Positions 1 through 6,584 of a DNA stretch of 45,631 bases are shown here, piece after piece (within the stretch, counting starts at the first letter, position 1; the number at the start of each line of letters is the position of its first letter). Source of the DNA: Lachnospiraceae bacterium (GTDB lineage Bacteria > Bacillota > Clostridia > Lachnospirales > Lachnospiraceae). The stretch spans positions 1 through 45,631 of the forward strand of contig JAFXJR010000018.1 of the NCBI GenBank assembly GCA_017532145.1, given 5' to 3'. The notes under the pieces were generated by a model, which worked only from the letters and a program-made list of their open reading frames with translations, did no database searches and was not told the origin of the DNA. Both the position numbers and the translations under genes were made by a program.

Positions 1-86
1 CACGCTCACGAAATCCTAAAAACATTCAAAATCCGCACATTTTTCTGCGAAAAATGGCTACTTTCTCATGTTTTGTGGATCCCAAA

Positions 87-122
87 GTCATCTATTTTCA
101 TGCAAGCAAGAAAATAGATGAC
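87..122. terminator. 13-bp hairpin downstream of the XRE gene
   Basis: Perfect 13-bp inverted repeat (87-99 against 110-122) with a 10-nt loop. The flanks at 83-86 and 124-128 extend the pairing with a bulge. It lies about 65 nt past the stop of the minus-strand XRE gene and could end its transcript, but there is no uridine tract on either side, so it may instead be a palindromic repeat. Confidence 0.45.
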
Positions 123-188
123 CTTTTGACCCTAGCATCATGCAAATTTATTATAGCATAATCTCAAACCTTTTGGTAACGTAGGTTA

Positions 189-494
189 TCATAATTCCTG
201 GATATACCTTAAAATCGCTTGTATACTGTCCATTTGGCTTTCATCAAACAACTGCATCACTTCTAATAGCTTTTCATCCTGCCCTGTAGGTTTTTCTCCC
301 ATAAGTATATAGTCACTGTCTACCTTTAGAGCCTTACATATATTATAGAGAACTGCGGCAGAAAATCCCCGTCTTCCAGTTTCTATTTCATATAAAAATT
401 TAGGAGTAATGGAGGCCATTTTAGATAAGGTCTCCCTTGTATACCCCTGTGAAATCCGTATTTGCAAAATCCGTTCTCCTACTTCTTTATACAT
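189..494 (-). CDS. XRE-family HTH transcriptional regulator
   Basis: Small DNA-binding regulator of about 101 residues. Residues from about 5 to 65 form an XRE/Cro helix-turn-helix (GERILQIRISQGYTRETLSK, then an ITPKFLYEIETGRR recognition region), followed by the SDYILMGE segment common in Clostridia XRE proteins and a short helical tail. An in-frame ATG at 512 is possible. The ATG at 494 is preferred because AGAGAGG sits 6 nt before it. The gene diverges from agrB, and the shared intergenic region carries LytTR-type sites facing both ways, so it is inferred to belong to the peptide-signalling regulon. It resembles the second XRE gene at 3614-4033 in layout (SDYILMGE against SDFVLFGE). Target genes are unknown. 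Confidence 0.85.
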   Translation of the reverse strand: MYKEVGERILQIRISQGYTRETLSKMASITPKFLYEIETGRRGFSAAVLYNICKALKVDSDYILMGEKPTGQDEKLLEVMQLFDESQMDSIQAILRYIQEL

Positions 495-521
495 TACCAT
501 CCTCTCTACCATCCTTTATTT

Positions 522-611
522 GTAACTGTTCATTACCCTCACAGTTACATCATTACTACTACGTTTTCCTACGGTCAGCACAGTCAGTGTGCAGACCTAC
601 TGAATAGTTAC
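522..611 (-). repeat. Dispersed ~91-bp palindromic element, copy 1
   Basis: Read on the minus strand, it begins GTAACTATTCAGTAGGTCTG and ends in TAATGAACAGTTAC. The ends are imperfect inverted repeats of about 14 bp. An inner hairpin of the GTCTGCAC...GTGCTGAC type is recognisable but degenerate in this copy. The element lies in the inferred 5' leader of the XRE gene. Related copies are at 7719, 9508, 11392, 26457 and 30813. Confidence 0.85.
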
Positions 612-693
612 CTTTGTCTAATATTTATTGTAGCCTGATTAGTTATGCAGGCACTAATCTTTCTATTATATCAGAATTTTTCATTTTTCCACA

Positions 694-829
694 TTTTTGT
701 ACTCAACTGTTAAAAACTCGTCCTGAACTATATTTTTTTACCCAAAAATGATAAAAAAATACAGTTCAGGACGAAAATAACACGGTTGAGTACAAAAAAA
801 TCAATTTCGGGATTTTTTGAGTTATAATC
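694..829. promoter_or_regulatory. Divergent LytTR-type operator and promoters (agrB / XRE)
   Basis: A 105-bp imperfect palindrome (694-798): inner stem 719-740 with 752-773, one mismatch; outer stem 694-707 with 785-798, perfect. On the plus strand ACAGTTCAG (761-769) and ACGGTTGAG (782-790) start 21 bp apart. On the minus strand ATAGTTCAG (731-723) and ACAGTTGAG (710-702) also start 21 bp apart. This is the spacing of AgrA/LytTR binding sites (consensus WMMGTTNRK); the 782-790 site differs at position 3. TATAAT lies at 823-828 (plus) and 665-670 (minus), almost mirror-placed about position 746. Neither side has a good -35, as expected for activator-dependent agr promoters. Binding by the LytTR regulator encoded at 2886-3614 is inferred. 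Confidence 0.7.
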
Positions 830-870
830 AGACTGACCCGGGCAGAAACTGAACAGAATGGAGAAAACAG

Positions 871-1434
871 ATGGAAAACAACAAAATTATGATTGGAGGC
901 AGGGAAATTGAATATTCAGAATACGTCCAAAAAATGAAAGAGTATTATTGGAAATGCTTTTTTTCAGAATTTAGTAAAATATGTATTTTCTTTGTTATCT
1001 TTGCTTTTCTGGGATTGATTCCTGAATATCTGATTGCACTCTTATGCCTGATGCCCTTAAGAAGTCATGGAGGAGGGCTACACTTTAACCATTATATCAG
1101 CTGCCTGGCTGTCAGCTTTTCTTTTCTATCCGGAAGTATTATTCTGGCAGCTAATATAATGCCCCCAAAAGCAGTTATGCTGCCTATCCTTCTGCTCTGT
1201 ATCTTAGCAGGCTATTTCCTGGTGCCAGTCACCTCAGCTAATCGTCCGCCTGCTACTGCTGTGCAGATTCAGAAAAGTAAAAGAACTACTGTTGTTCTTC
1301 TGGTATTGTTTTTTGCGTTGGTGTGCATCTGTCCTGCTAATGGTTGGATTTATATTGGTTATTGGACAGTTATATTGCATATAGTACAGCTTGCGATTGC
1401 CCGTGGAGGGAAGGAGGTGAAGAGGAATGTTTAA
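871..1434 (+). CDS. agrB: AgrB-like peptide-processing membrane protease
   Basis: Accessory gene regulator B family, 187 residues. These integral membrane cysteine endopeptidases cut the C-terminal tail from AgrD and form the (thio)lactone ring. The motif R64-SHGGGL-H71 followed by C78 reproduces the His/Cys pair of S. aureus AgrB (H77 and C84) with the same 7-residue spacing. Hydrophobic segments lie near residues 36-62, 78-95, 100-118 and 138-178, and an NRP motif sits at about 123. The ATG at 871 follows GGAG about 8 nt upstream. The stop overlaps the agrD start (ATGTTTAA), so the two are translationally coupled. Transcription is inferred from the 823-828 promoter under LytTR control. The family call is firm; the substrate is inferred from position. 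Confidence 0.93.
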   Translation: MENNKIMIGGREIEYSEYVQKMKEYYWKCFFSEFSKICIFFVIFAFLGLIPEYLIALLCLMPLRSHGGGLHFNHYISCLAVSFSFLSGSIILAANIMPPKAVMLPILLLCILAGYFLVPVTSANRPPATAVQIQKSKRTTVVLLVLFFALVCICPANGWIYIGYWTVILHIVQLAIARGGKEVKRNV

Positions 1435-1510
1435 CTGGGGATGCAGATTTGATTTTGTTAGTATTGTCTTTTTTGGAGAACCTAAACACCCTTTTTTAGA
1501 AAAAAAATAA
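1427..1510 (+). CDS. agrD: AgrD-like autoinducer precursor peptide, 27 aa
   Basis: Short gene overlapping the end of agrB by 8 nt, with a strong AAGGAGG 9 nt before its ATG. An in-frame TGA at 1418-1420 fixes this start. The product reads MFNWGCRFDFV, then SIVFF (residues 12-16), then GEPKHPFLEKK. The tail closely matches Listeria AgrD, in which the ring CFMFV is followed by YEPKSPFVK. The ring position therefore carries Ser12, predicting a Ser12-Phe16 lactone like the Ser-lactone peptide of Staphylococcus intermedius, whose ring is STGFF. The leader is only about 11 residues and lacks the usual long amphipathic helix. Cys6 gives an alternative ring, CRFDF, but it is far from the tail. Chemistry and activity are inferred. 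Confidence 0.8.
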   Translation: MFNWGCRFDFVSIVFFGEPKHPFLEKK

Positions 1511-1519
1511 AATAAAAAA

Positions 1520-1616
1520 GGAGCTGTTGCAAAATAAAATTTCTCTACAATATATAGTATGATTTTCTTTGAATCAATTCTATATGTTGCAGGAAATCTT
1601 TATTTTGCGACAGCCC
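1520..1616. mobile_element. 97-bp MITE-like palindromic element, copy A
   Basis: Begins GGAGCTGTTGCAAAATAAA and ends TTTATTTTGCGACAGCCC, with imperfect terminal inverted repeats over most of its length and no coding capacity. The GGGGCTGTCGCAAAAT-type terminus resembles the ends of IS1182/ISL3-like elements of Firmicutes. It sits between the convergent agrD stop (1510) and kinase stop (1619-1621), where it could fold into a two-way terminator. Copy B is at 4470-4565. Confidence 0.8.
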
Positions 1617-1618
1617 AT

Positions 1619-2893
1619 TTACTTTATAATCTCTATCATAAAATTAATCCAATTATCTTCATTAATTATGGAATTAAATACTTTCATTTCTACATTATAC
1701 TTTTTTATGAGTTCCTTAACCCTTGCTAAACCTATTCCTCTTCCCTCACCTTTACTACTGTATCCGCAAACAAACATTTTTTCAATTTCTGAAAATGTAA
1801 CATATTTAGTCGGATTAGCAACCATAATTATTATTTTCTCATCTTCTTCCTTAAATCCTAAGTATACTTGTTTATTAACACATATCTGTCCATTAATACT
1901 TTCACAAGCATTATCAATTAATATTCCTAAAATTTCTACTATTTCATGTAGTGCAAATGAACAAGCAGCTTGCCTAATATGAATATTATAGTCAATACTG
2001 ATACCTTGGTTTTCACAAGAAATACATTTGTGATATATATATCCAGCTAAAATAGTATTATCACATCCTGTTAAAATAGAATCAAATTTACAATCAAGTT
2101 GTAAAACATCTCCATATTCTTTCTGCATCTGTACCAATTCTTCTAAACTTCGAGCAGTTAGATGCATACTATAAATAGCACTTAATTGATTTCTATAATC
2201 ATGTTGCCTTCTTCTAATTTCTGAAAGCAATTTTTCATATGTACTACCATAAATCTTTTGTAATTCTATTTCATAATTTTTCTTTTCAATCTCAATTTCA
2301 GCTTGTCCAAGCCTACCCATATAAAAAATCATAAATACCAAAAACGCTAAAATACATACCGAATATACGTTTAACTTACTTTTATTTAAGTAGTAGTCTA
2401 CTAACAGACCAACAAAAGCTAACCCATATAATATACCCACTACAAACATTTCATTATCTCTTTTTATTATTCTCATTGTATCCAGAAATAAAAGAATTTT
2501 TCTAATAAAATATGAAAAAATTAATGCGATAAAACTTGACAAAGCCAAAATAAATAATGAATTATCTGTATCTCTAAACCCATTTGTGATACATGCTACT
2601 ATCCCTTGTATACATCCTACTAAAGAAAATCCGATAATTAATCTTATAATTGTTTTTTTAACTGTACACCCAAATTTAAAATAACAATACATATATATCA
2701 CCACATAAAAGAGACAGGAACAAATAATGGGAATAAGCTTTAAGTTAATACCTAAATATATCACAAAGTCCGCCAAAATAAGACCGACTAAATATCTATC
2801 AAACTCTAACTCCTGTTTAAATGCACTTTGCAGACATTGCAAAAGCATAAATAATTCCGTCAATAAAATAAATATGGCTAATATCTCATTCAT
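1619..2893 (-). CDS. agrC: AgrC-like GHKL sensor histidine kinase
   Basis: Membrane sensor kinase of 424 residues, likely receptor for the peptide made by the convergent agrBD genes. The N-terminal ~195 residues contain about six hydrophobic segments (near 3-20, 36-70, 80-102, 112-136, 148-167, 176-192). The cytoplasmic part carries an H-box with H231 in HDYRNQ, an N-box with N328 in LIDNACESING, and a G-box GRGIGLA at 384-390, typical of the HPK10/AgrC GHKL class. Its start overlaps the response regulator stop by 8 nt, so it is the last gene of an XRE-RR-HK operon. The gene is more AT-rich than the polysaccharide genes to the right. Ligand assignment is inferred from context. Confidence 0.92.
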   Translation of the reverse strand: MNEILAIFILLTELFMLLQCLQSAFKQELEFDRYLVGLILADFVIYLGINLKLIPIICSCLFYVVIYMYCYFKFGCTVKKTIIRLIIGFSLVGCIQGIVACITNGFRDTDNSLFILALSSFIALIFSYFIRKILLFLDTMRIIKRDNEMFVVGILYGLAFVGLLVDYYLNKSKLNVYSVCILAFLVFMIFYMGRLGQAEIEIEKKNYEIELQKIYGSTYEKLLSEIRRRQHDYRNQLSAIYSMHLTARSLEELVQMQKEYGDVLQLDCKFDSILTGCDNTILAGYIYHKCISCENQGISIDYNIHIRQAACSFALHEIVEILGILIDNACESINGQICVNKQVYLGFKEEDEKIIIMVANPTKYVTFSEIEKMFVCGYSSKGEGRGIGLARVKELIKKYNVEMKVFNSIINEDNWINFMIEIIK

Positions 2894-3614
2894 TTTCCAT
2901 TCTGTGCTTAAATAACTTTTTCATCACAATCCCAATCTGTACTGGGGTGTCTATGTATCTCATTTTAATAATACGATTGCTATAGTCTATCCGTTCAATA
3001 TATCTTTTGTTAACAATACAATATCTGCTGCATTGAATAAAGAAGTCAGAATCCAGTTTATCCATAATTTCCTCACAGGTACTGTAGGGTACCTGATACT
3101 CATCATGCCTGCAATATATTTTCATTTGCCGTCTAGCACATTCTATATAGATAATATCCTTAGTGTATGCAGAATACACAACCCCTTCTTTCCGAAAATA
3201 AACGTATTTGTCGTCACCATCCTTTAAAGGAAATTCTAATGCTTCTCTAATGATGTCCCTTATATGCTCCTCCTCAAATGGCTTTTCAATATAACTAAAA
3301 CAACGTAATTGAGTATAGGAATATAATTCAGGATCTTCTAATGATGTGAGAAAGATTAACGGCGTAAATTTATACTCAGTAATTTCTCGTATTTTTCTTG
3401 CAAAATCTAAGCCTGCTACATCCCCAGGATTGAGTGGATCCAACACAATATCGATAATGAATAAATGAATATGGAACTTTAATACCAGTTGAGAAGCCTC
3501 TGCAATATTACTGGCACAATATATCTGTATATCTATAGGCATTTTTTCTATTATGCTGCAAAGAGCATCACTATGAGGCTTTTGATCTTCGATTATCAGT
3601 ATTCTCTGCAACAT
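2886..3614 (-). CDS. agrA: LytTR-family response regulator (AgrA-like)
   Basis: Response regulator of 242 residues. The receiver domain (about 1-125) has the acidic pair E9/D10, phosphoacceptor D55 in LFIIDIVLD and the EKPFEE lysine near 112. The C-terminal LytTR DNA-binding domain (about 140-240) includes IIYIECARRQMKIYC, FFIQCSRYCIVNKRYIERI and a closing MKKLFKHR. LytTR proteins bind paired 9-bp sites about 21 bp apart, and such pairs occur at 702-790 beside agrB. The ATG overlaps the stop of the upstream XRE gene (TAATG), and its own end overlaps the kinase start, so the operon is tightly coupled. Family assignment is secure; target assignment is inferred. Confidence 0.92.
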   Translation of the reverse strand: MLQRILIIEDQKPHSDALCSIIEKMPIDIQIYCASNIAEASQLVLKFHIHLFIIDIVLDPLNPGDVAGLDFARKIREITEYKFTPLIFLTSLEDPELYSYTQLRCFSYIEKPFEEEHIRDIIREALEFPLKDGDDKYVYFRKEGVVYSAYTKDIIYIECARRQMKIYCRHDEYQVPYSTCEEIMDKLDSDFFIQCSRYCIVNKRYIERIDYSNRIIKMRYIDTPVQIGIVMKKLFKHRMENE

Positions 3615-4033
3615 TATTCTTCTCCATAACCCTGCAGTCTGTTGACCAGCTTTAAGATTTCCTTATCCTCCTCTAACTGATCTTCCTTGAGTGAAAAGGT
3701 AAGCTTCTTAGTCTTTGTAAAATAGGCCAACAATCTCAACATCAAAAACAGCTTGTCTGTCTCTGTACAGTTTGACACGGTTTGCCATGCTTCATCCAAT
3801 CCCTGATTTTCTCCAAACAATACAAAATCTGAAGAAACATTCATTTTTTTATGTAGATTTTTAAGACATGATATGGAGATTTGATTTTCTCCACTCTCTA
3901 CCTTTTTATATGCTGACAATGATATATCCATAATTTCTGCAAAACACTCCTGTGTCAATCCGGCATTTTCACGAATTTGGCGTAGCCTTAAGGCAGATTG
4001 CATCCTTTCCTTGGCGGAATCCTTTTTATTCAT
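3614..4033 (-). CDS. XRE-family HTH regulator heading the kinase operon
   Basis: Protein of 139 residues with an XRE helix-turn-helix at about 14-75 (LRLRQIRENAGLTQECFAEI, then SAYKKVESGENQISISCLKNL), then SDFVLFGE and a ~60-residue helical C-terminal region rich in Lys and Glu. GGAGG lies about 9 nt before the ATG at 4033. It overlaps the LytTR regulator by one base, so it is the first gene of a three-gene operon with the two-component pair. It may regulate the operon itself or link it to another signal; no operator could be identified. Its layout matches the XRE protein at 189-494. Confidence 0.88.
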   Translation of the reverse strand: MNKKDSAKERMQSALRLRQIRENAGLTQECFAEIMDISLSAYKKVESGENQISISCLKNLHKKMNVSSDFVLFGENQGLDEAWQTVSNCTETDKLFLMLRLLAYFTKTKKLTFSLKEDQLEEDKEILKLVNRLQGYGEE

Positions 4034-4469
4034 GGGCTATATCCTCCGTTGCAAGATTATAGTCCAAAATATTCTATACATATTTTTATTGTTTAGACAG
4101 CCCTTAATAATATATTTTAAGTATATTACAAAGGTCTGTTGTGTTTTGTATATTGTGTTCTTAGGCATTGCATTTGCACATATTGTGTTTGCACTTGGAG
4201 ATGCTTGAAGTGGAGACTTCCTTGATTCGATTAACATATATCCATCTTTTATCTTTCTATTCCCTACTTGGTTTATATGATTTTCAAGATATGCTCAGGC
4301 AACATATATAATCTTTACATTATTTATTGCTGTTCAGTACTTCCACAGTTACCATTGTTTTACTATTTGGCACTCTCTATAGCTAAAGCAAAGAGGGCTA
4401 TAACACATTTGGATAAAAATCGTAACCGAGTGCCTTTATCACTACAATTTAATATGTTATAAACAAGAA
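4034..4469. other. Gene-poor AT-rich stretch upstream of the XRE-RR-HK operon
   Basis: No credible gene seen. Short open frames here lack ribosome sites and known motifs. It should contain the promoter of the minus-strand operon, but only weak TATA-like matches are visible and no LytTR-type pair. The segment at 4203-4232 (GCTTGAAGT, then GACTTCCTTGATT) resembles the right arm and flank of the hairpin at 32266-32320, suggesting a decayed copy of the same element. Confidence 0.5.
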
Positions 4470-4565
4470 GGGGCTGTCACAAAATAAAAATTTTCTACAA
4501 TATACAGTATTGATTCAAAAAATCATACGATATATGGTGATAAAATTTCATTTTGCGACAGCCCC
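4470..4565. mobile_element. 96-bp MITE-like palindromic element, copy B
   Basis: Terminal inverted repeats GGGGCTGTCACAAAAT and, on the other strand, GGGGCTGTCGCAAAAT; the whole 96 bp is an imperfect palindrome without coding capacity. It lies 18 nt past the stop of the minus-strand endonuclease V gene and may serve as its terminator. It is related to copy A at 1520-1616, so the two copies bracket the XRE-RR-HK operon. Confidence 0.85.
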
Positions 4566-4583
4566 GGTTCATCATCTGTCCTA

Positions 4584-5291
4584 CTATCTACTATACCGTT
4601 CCCTCATTCTATGCGTTTCAATATCTGCCAGTCTTGTAGGCAGGGGAATATGGCTTTCTGGAGTAACAAAGTCACAAACTACTTTGGTTGCCGTCTCCAA
4701 ATCGATAAAATTGCCTGCCGATACAAATACAGGCTTTATATTTTTTAAGGTACGCACTGCTCGTCCATAGACCTCCCCATCCATAATAATATCTGTATAT
4801 GCACAATTTTCATTGATAGGCATAAGGTAATCGGTTTCTCCGATTTTATGATACTTTTTAGCCACACCTATAGTCGGGGTGTTCAAATAGAAAGAAGCAT
4901 GAGTAGCTATCCCCATATGCCTTGGATGAAGATAGCCGTTTCCATCAAACAGATATAAATCCGGAGATACATCCAGCATTTTAACGGTTTCCAGAATCAA
5001 AGGTAGCTCCCGAAAAGCAAGACAGCCTGGGATATAAGGAATATCAATGACACCCAAGGTATGCTTCCTTTCTACCACCTGCTTCGACCTTTGCTCCAAT
5101 ACTATGATACAGCATACCGCATATTCTAAGCCTTCTTTCTGCCAATATGCCAAATCCACACCGGCTACTAAGTCAAATACTGCATCACCCTTATCAATTA
5201 ACTGAATTTCCTGTCTTAATCTATTTTGTATTTCTATTGCTTCCTCAATGGAAAGGGAAGCCCACATTCTCTTTCCGTTATTTCCTTCCAT
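4584..5291 (-). CDS. nfi: Endonuclease V (deoxyinosine-specific repair nuclease)
   Basis: Endonuclease V of 235 residues, the usual family length. It nicks DNA one base 3' of deoxyinosine or other deaminated bases. Family blocks are present: VAGVDLAY near 43-50 (metal-binding Asp), YIPGCLAFRELP near 86-97 (with the substrate-binding Tyr and catalytic Glu), and DGNGYLHPRHMGIATHASF near 116-134 (second metal Asp and the pocket His). The start at 5291 follows a GGAAGGAAATAAAA ribosome site. It appears to be a single-gene unit between MITE copy B and the group I intron remnant. Nothing in the sequence suggests inactivation. Confidence 0.95.
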   Translation of the reverse strand: MEGNNGKRMWASLSIEEAIEIQNRLRQEIQLIDKGDAVFDLVAGVDLAYWQKEGLEYAVCCIIVLEQRSKQVVERKHTLGVIDIPYIPGCLAFRELPLILETVKMLDVSPDLYLFDGNGYLHPRHMGIATHASFYLNTPTIGVAKKYHKIGETDYLMPINENCAYTDIIMDGEVYGRAVRTLKNIKPVFVSAGNFIDLETATKVVCDFVTPESHIPLPTRLADIETHRMRERYSR

Positions 5292-5340
5292 TTTTATTTC
5301 CTTCCATTTTTTCCTTATCTCATTCTATACCAATTGAATA

Positions 5341-5560
5341 GATGGTGCAAGGTTAAATCCTAAACACGGAAAAATGGGCAATCAGCAGCCAAAACCGAAG
5401 GGTAAGGTTCAACGACTCTTCCTCTTGAGGAAGTAGGTACAAGTGTACCGAAGTGGGTAGACTTTAACCGATCATGCTGAGGGATAAGATATAGTCTGTA
5501 CTTAATGGAAACATGAAGAAGTTCATAAAAGAACTGCATAAGAAGGAGCAAACTTATGTG
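5341..5560 (+). ncRNA. Group I intron core of an IStron
   Basis: The classic conserved elements occur in order: element P as AATGGGCAATCAGCAGCC (5373-5390), element R as GGTTCAACGACT (5406-5417), and element S as AAGATATAGTCTG (5486-5498). R and S pair through GACT and AGTC to form P7. Two perfect small hairpins lie between them (5418-5424 with 5427-5433; 5436-5440 with 5445-5449), in the P8/P7.1-like region. IS200/IS605 genes follow directly, the layout of IStrons such as C. difficile CdISt1, where the ribozyme excises the element from RNA. The 3' splice site should lie at the lost right end, so self-splicing is unlikely. The outer boundaries are approximate. Confidence 0.8.
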
Positions 5561-5685
5561 AATGACAACCTCTAAAACGAATAAAGTAAGACTATGGTTC
5601 TTACATATGTTATATTAAAAGGAAATAAAACCCTTTATTTACTTGATTTTTTTAAATTACATATGTTAGAATAATTATTCTGGAG

Positions 5686-6096
5686 ATGATGACATTGGAA
5701 GTAACATATGGTAGAGGATATGTATATTCAATACAGTATCATATTGTTTTGTGTGTGAAGTATCGACATAAGATATTGACACCAAAAATAGAAAAGAAGT
5801 TATATGAAATATTAAACAAAATAGCAGAAGATAATCATTTTCAAATTTTGGAGTGCAATGGTGATTTAGACCATATACATTTACTGATAGATTGTTCTCC
5901 CCAGCATGATATACCGGATATGATAAAAGCGCTAAAGGGTGTTTCTGCAAGGTTGTTAATGAAAGAATATGAAGAAGAATTAAAAAAGAAGTTATGGGGC
6001 GGACACCTATGGAATCCAGGTTATTTTGTAGCAACTGTATCAGAAAATACAGAAGAGCAGATACGAAAATATATTCAAAATCAAAAAGTCAAGTAA
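5686..6096 (+). CDS. tnpA: IS200/IS605-family transposase TnpA (Y1 HUH)
   Basis: Single-strand DNA transposase of 136 residues, the normal size for the family. The HUH metal motif is H63-I-H65 (DHIHLLIDCSP), the WGGHLWNPGYFVATV block is typical, and the catalytic tyrosine is predicted as Y129 in IRKYIQNQ. The annotated ATG has GGAG directly against it; the next ATG (5689) gives slightly better spacing. A long untranslated leader containing group I intron sequence lies upstream. tnpB begins 9 nt after the stop but is cut short. The gene is open with its catalytic residues present, so it may still be expressed, but its cognate right end appears lost. Confidence 0.93.
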   Translation: MMTLEVTYGRGYVYSIQYHIVLCVKYRHKILTPKIEKKLYEILNKIAEDNHFQILECNGDLDHIHLLIDCSPQHDIPDMIKALKGVSARLLMKEYEEELKKKLWGGHLWNPGYFVATVSENTEEQIRKYIQNQKVK

Positions 6097-6105
6097 GGTG
6101 ATGTA

Positions 6106-6204
6106 ATGGAAAAGGCATATAAATTCAGAATATATCCGAATAAAAAGCAAAAAGAAATTCTTGCTAAAACATTTGGGTGCTGTAGATTTGTGTACAACCA
6201 TTAA
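6106..6204 (+). pseudogene. tnpB: 5' fragment of IS605 tnpB (RNA-guided nuclease)
   Basis: Starts ATG 9 nt after tnpA with GGTGATGTA upstream and encodes 32 residues: MEKAYKFRIYPNKKQKEILA, then KTFGCCRFVYNH. This is the standard TnpB/IS1341 N-terminus (the YKFRIYPN block and the CRFVYN block). At 6202-6204 the frame runs into TAA and the sequence changes to a Uma2-like gene. RuvC and zinc-finger regions are absent, so no nuclease is made. Confidence 0.85.
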
Positions 6205-6497
6205 TTAGCGTAATTTGTGATAAAAATAAGCTTACAGCCAAAGGTTGTATCGGTTCACCAGATTTAGTCATTGAAGTAGTATCCCCCAGCAGCAGAAAAA
6301 TGGACTATAGTACTAAAAATACACTTTATTCCAATGCAGATGTACGTGAATATTGGATTGTAGATCCTGAAAAGGAACGCACCACTATTTACTATGATGA
6401 AGAAGATGCAGCCCCCACTATTATCCCTTTTAGTCAACCTTTAATATCCGGTATTTATCCGGGATTAACTATCCATATTTTAGAATTATTGCAATAA
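6204..6497 (+). pseudogene. C-terminal remnant of a Uma2-family (DUF820) nuclease
   Basis: The frame from 6204 reads ISVICDKNKLTAKGCIGSPD, followed by LVIEVVSPSSRKMDYSTK and EYWIVDPEKE. These match the restriction-endonuclease-like Uma2/DUF820 core: the central Asp, the E-V-[VL]-SPS block and the EYW-[IL]-VDP block. The N-terminal third is missing; the fragment begins exactly where the truncated tnpB ends, pointing to a deletion or recombination at the transposon right side. An internal ATG at 6300 opens a 65-codon frame, but it lacks the catalytic core. Confidence 0.8.
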
Positions 6498-6524
6498 AAG
6501 CTTGGGAAGCTTGTAAAAAATAAA

Positions 6525-6559
6525 TAGAGCCGCTCTGTTCTGATAAATAAGCGGCTCTA
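6525..6559 (-). terminator. Rho-independent terminator of the SDR gene
   Basis: Perfect 10-bp stem (6525-6534 with 6550-6559, TAGAGCCGCT / AGCGGCTCTA) and a 15-nt loop. On the minus strand it is followed by TTTATTTTTTA, a good uridine tract, 26 nt past the SDR stop codon. It may also stop plus-strand transcription leaving the transposon remnant. Confidence 0.85.
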
Positions 6560-6584
6560 CTTGCTCATCACCTCATCACCAATT

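Larger units (their letters stand above)
5341..6203 (+). mobile_element. Truncated IStron (group I intron + IS200/IS605)
   Basis: Composite unit: group I intron core, then an intact tnpA, then about 32 codons of tnpB that end abruptly at a Uma2 gene fragment. The right end, with most of tnpB, the omega-RNA/guide region and the intron 3' splice site, is missing. The left boundary is uncertain, near the endonuclease V start region. As tnpA is intact but one end is gone, the unit is probably immobile. Confidence 0.75.

Noticed and set aside
694-798. Reading the 105-bp palindrome simply as a transcription terminator
   Set aside because: It lies upstream of both divergent genes, and the paired LytTR-like 9-mers with mirrored TATAAT boxes fit an operator better; a transposon origin is not excluded.
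1569-1982. Plus-strand open frame of 137 codons
   Set aside because: Antisense to the histidine kinase, whose H, N and G boxes are clear; it starts inside a MITE-like element.
4268-4462. Possible small membrane protein upstream of the XRE operon
   Set aside because: No ribosome site, no recognisable family, composition like random AT-rich DNA.
5360-5551. Minus-strand open frame of 63 codons
   Set aside because: It overlaps the group I intron core on the opposite strand, has no homology and no ribosome site.
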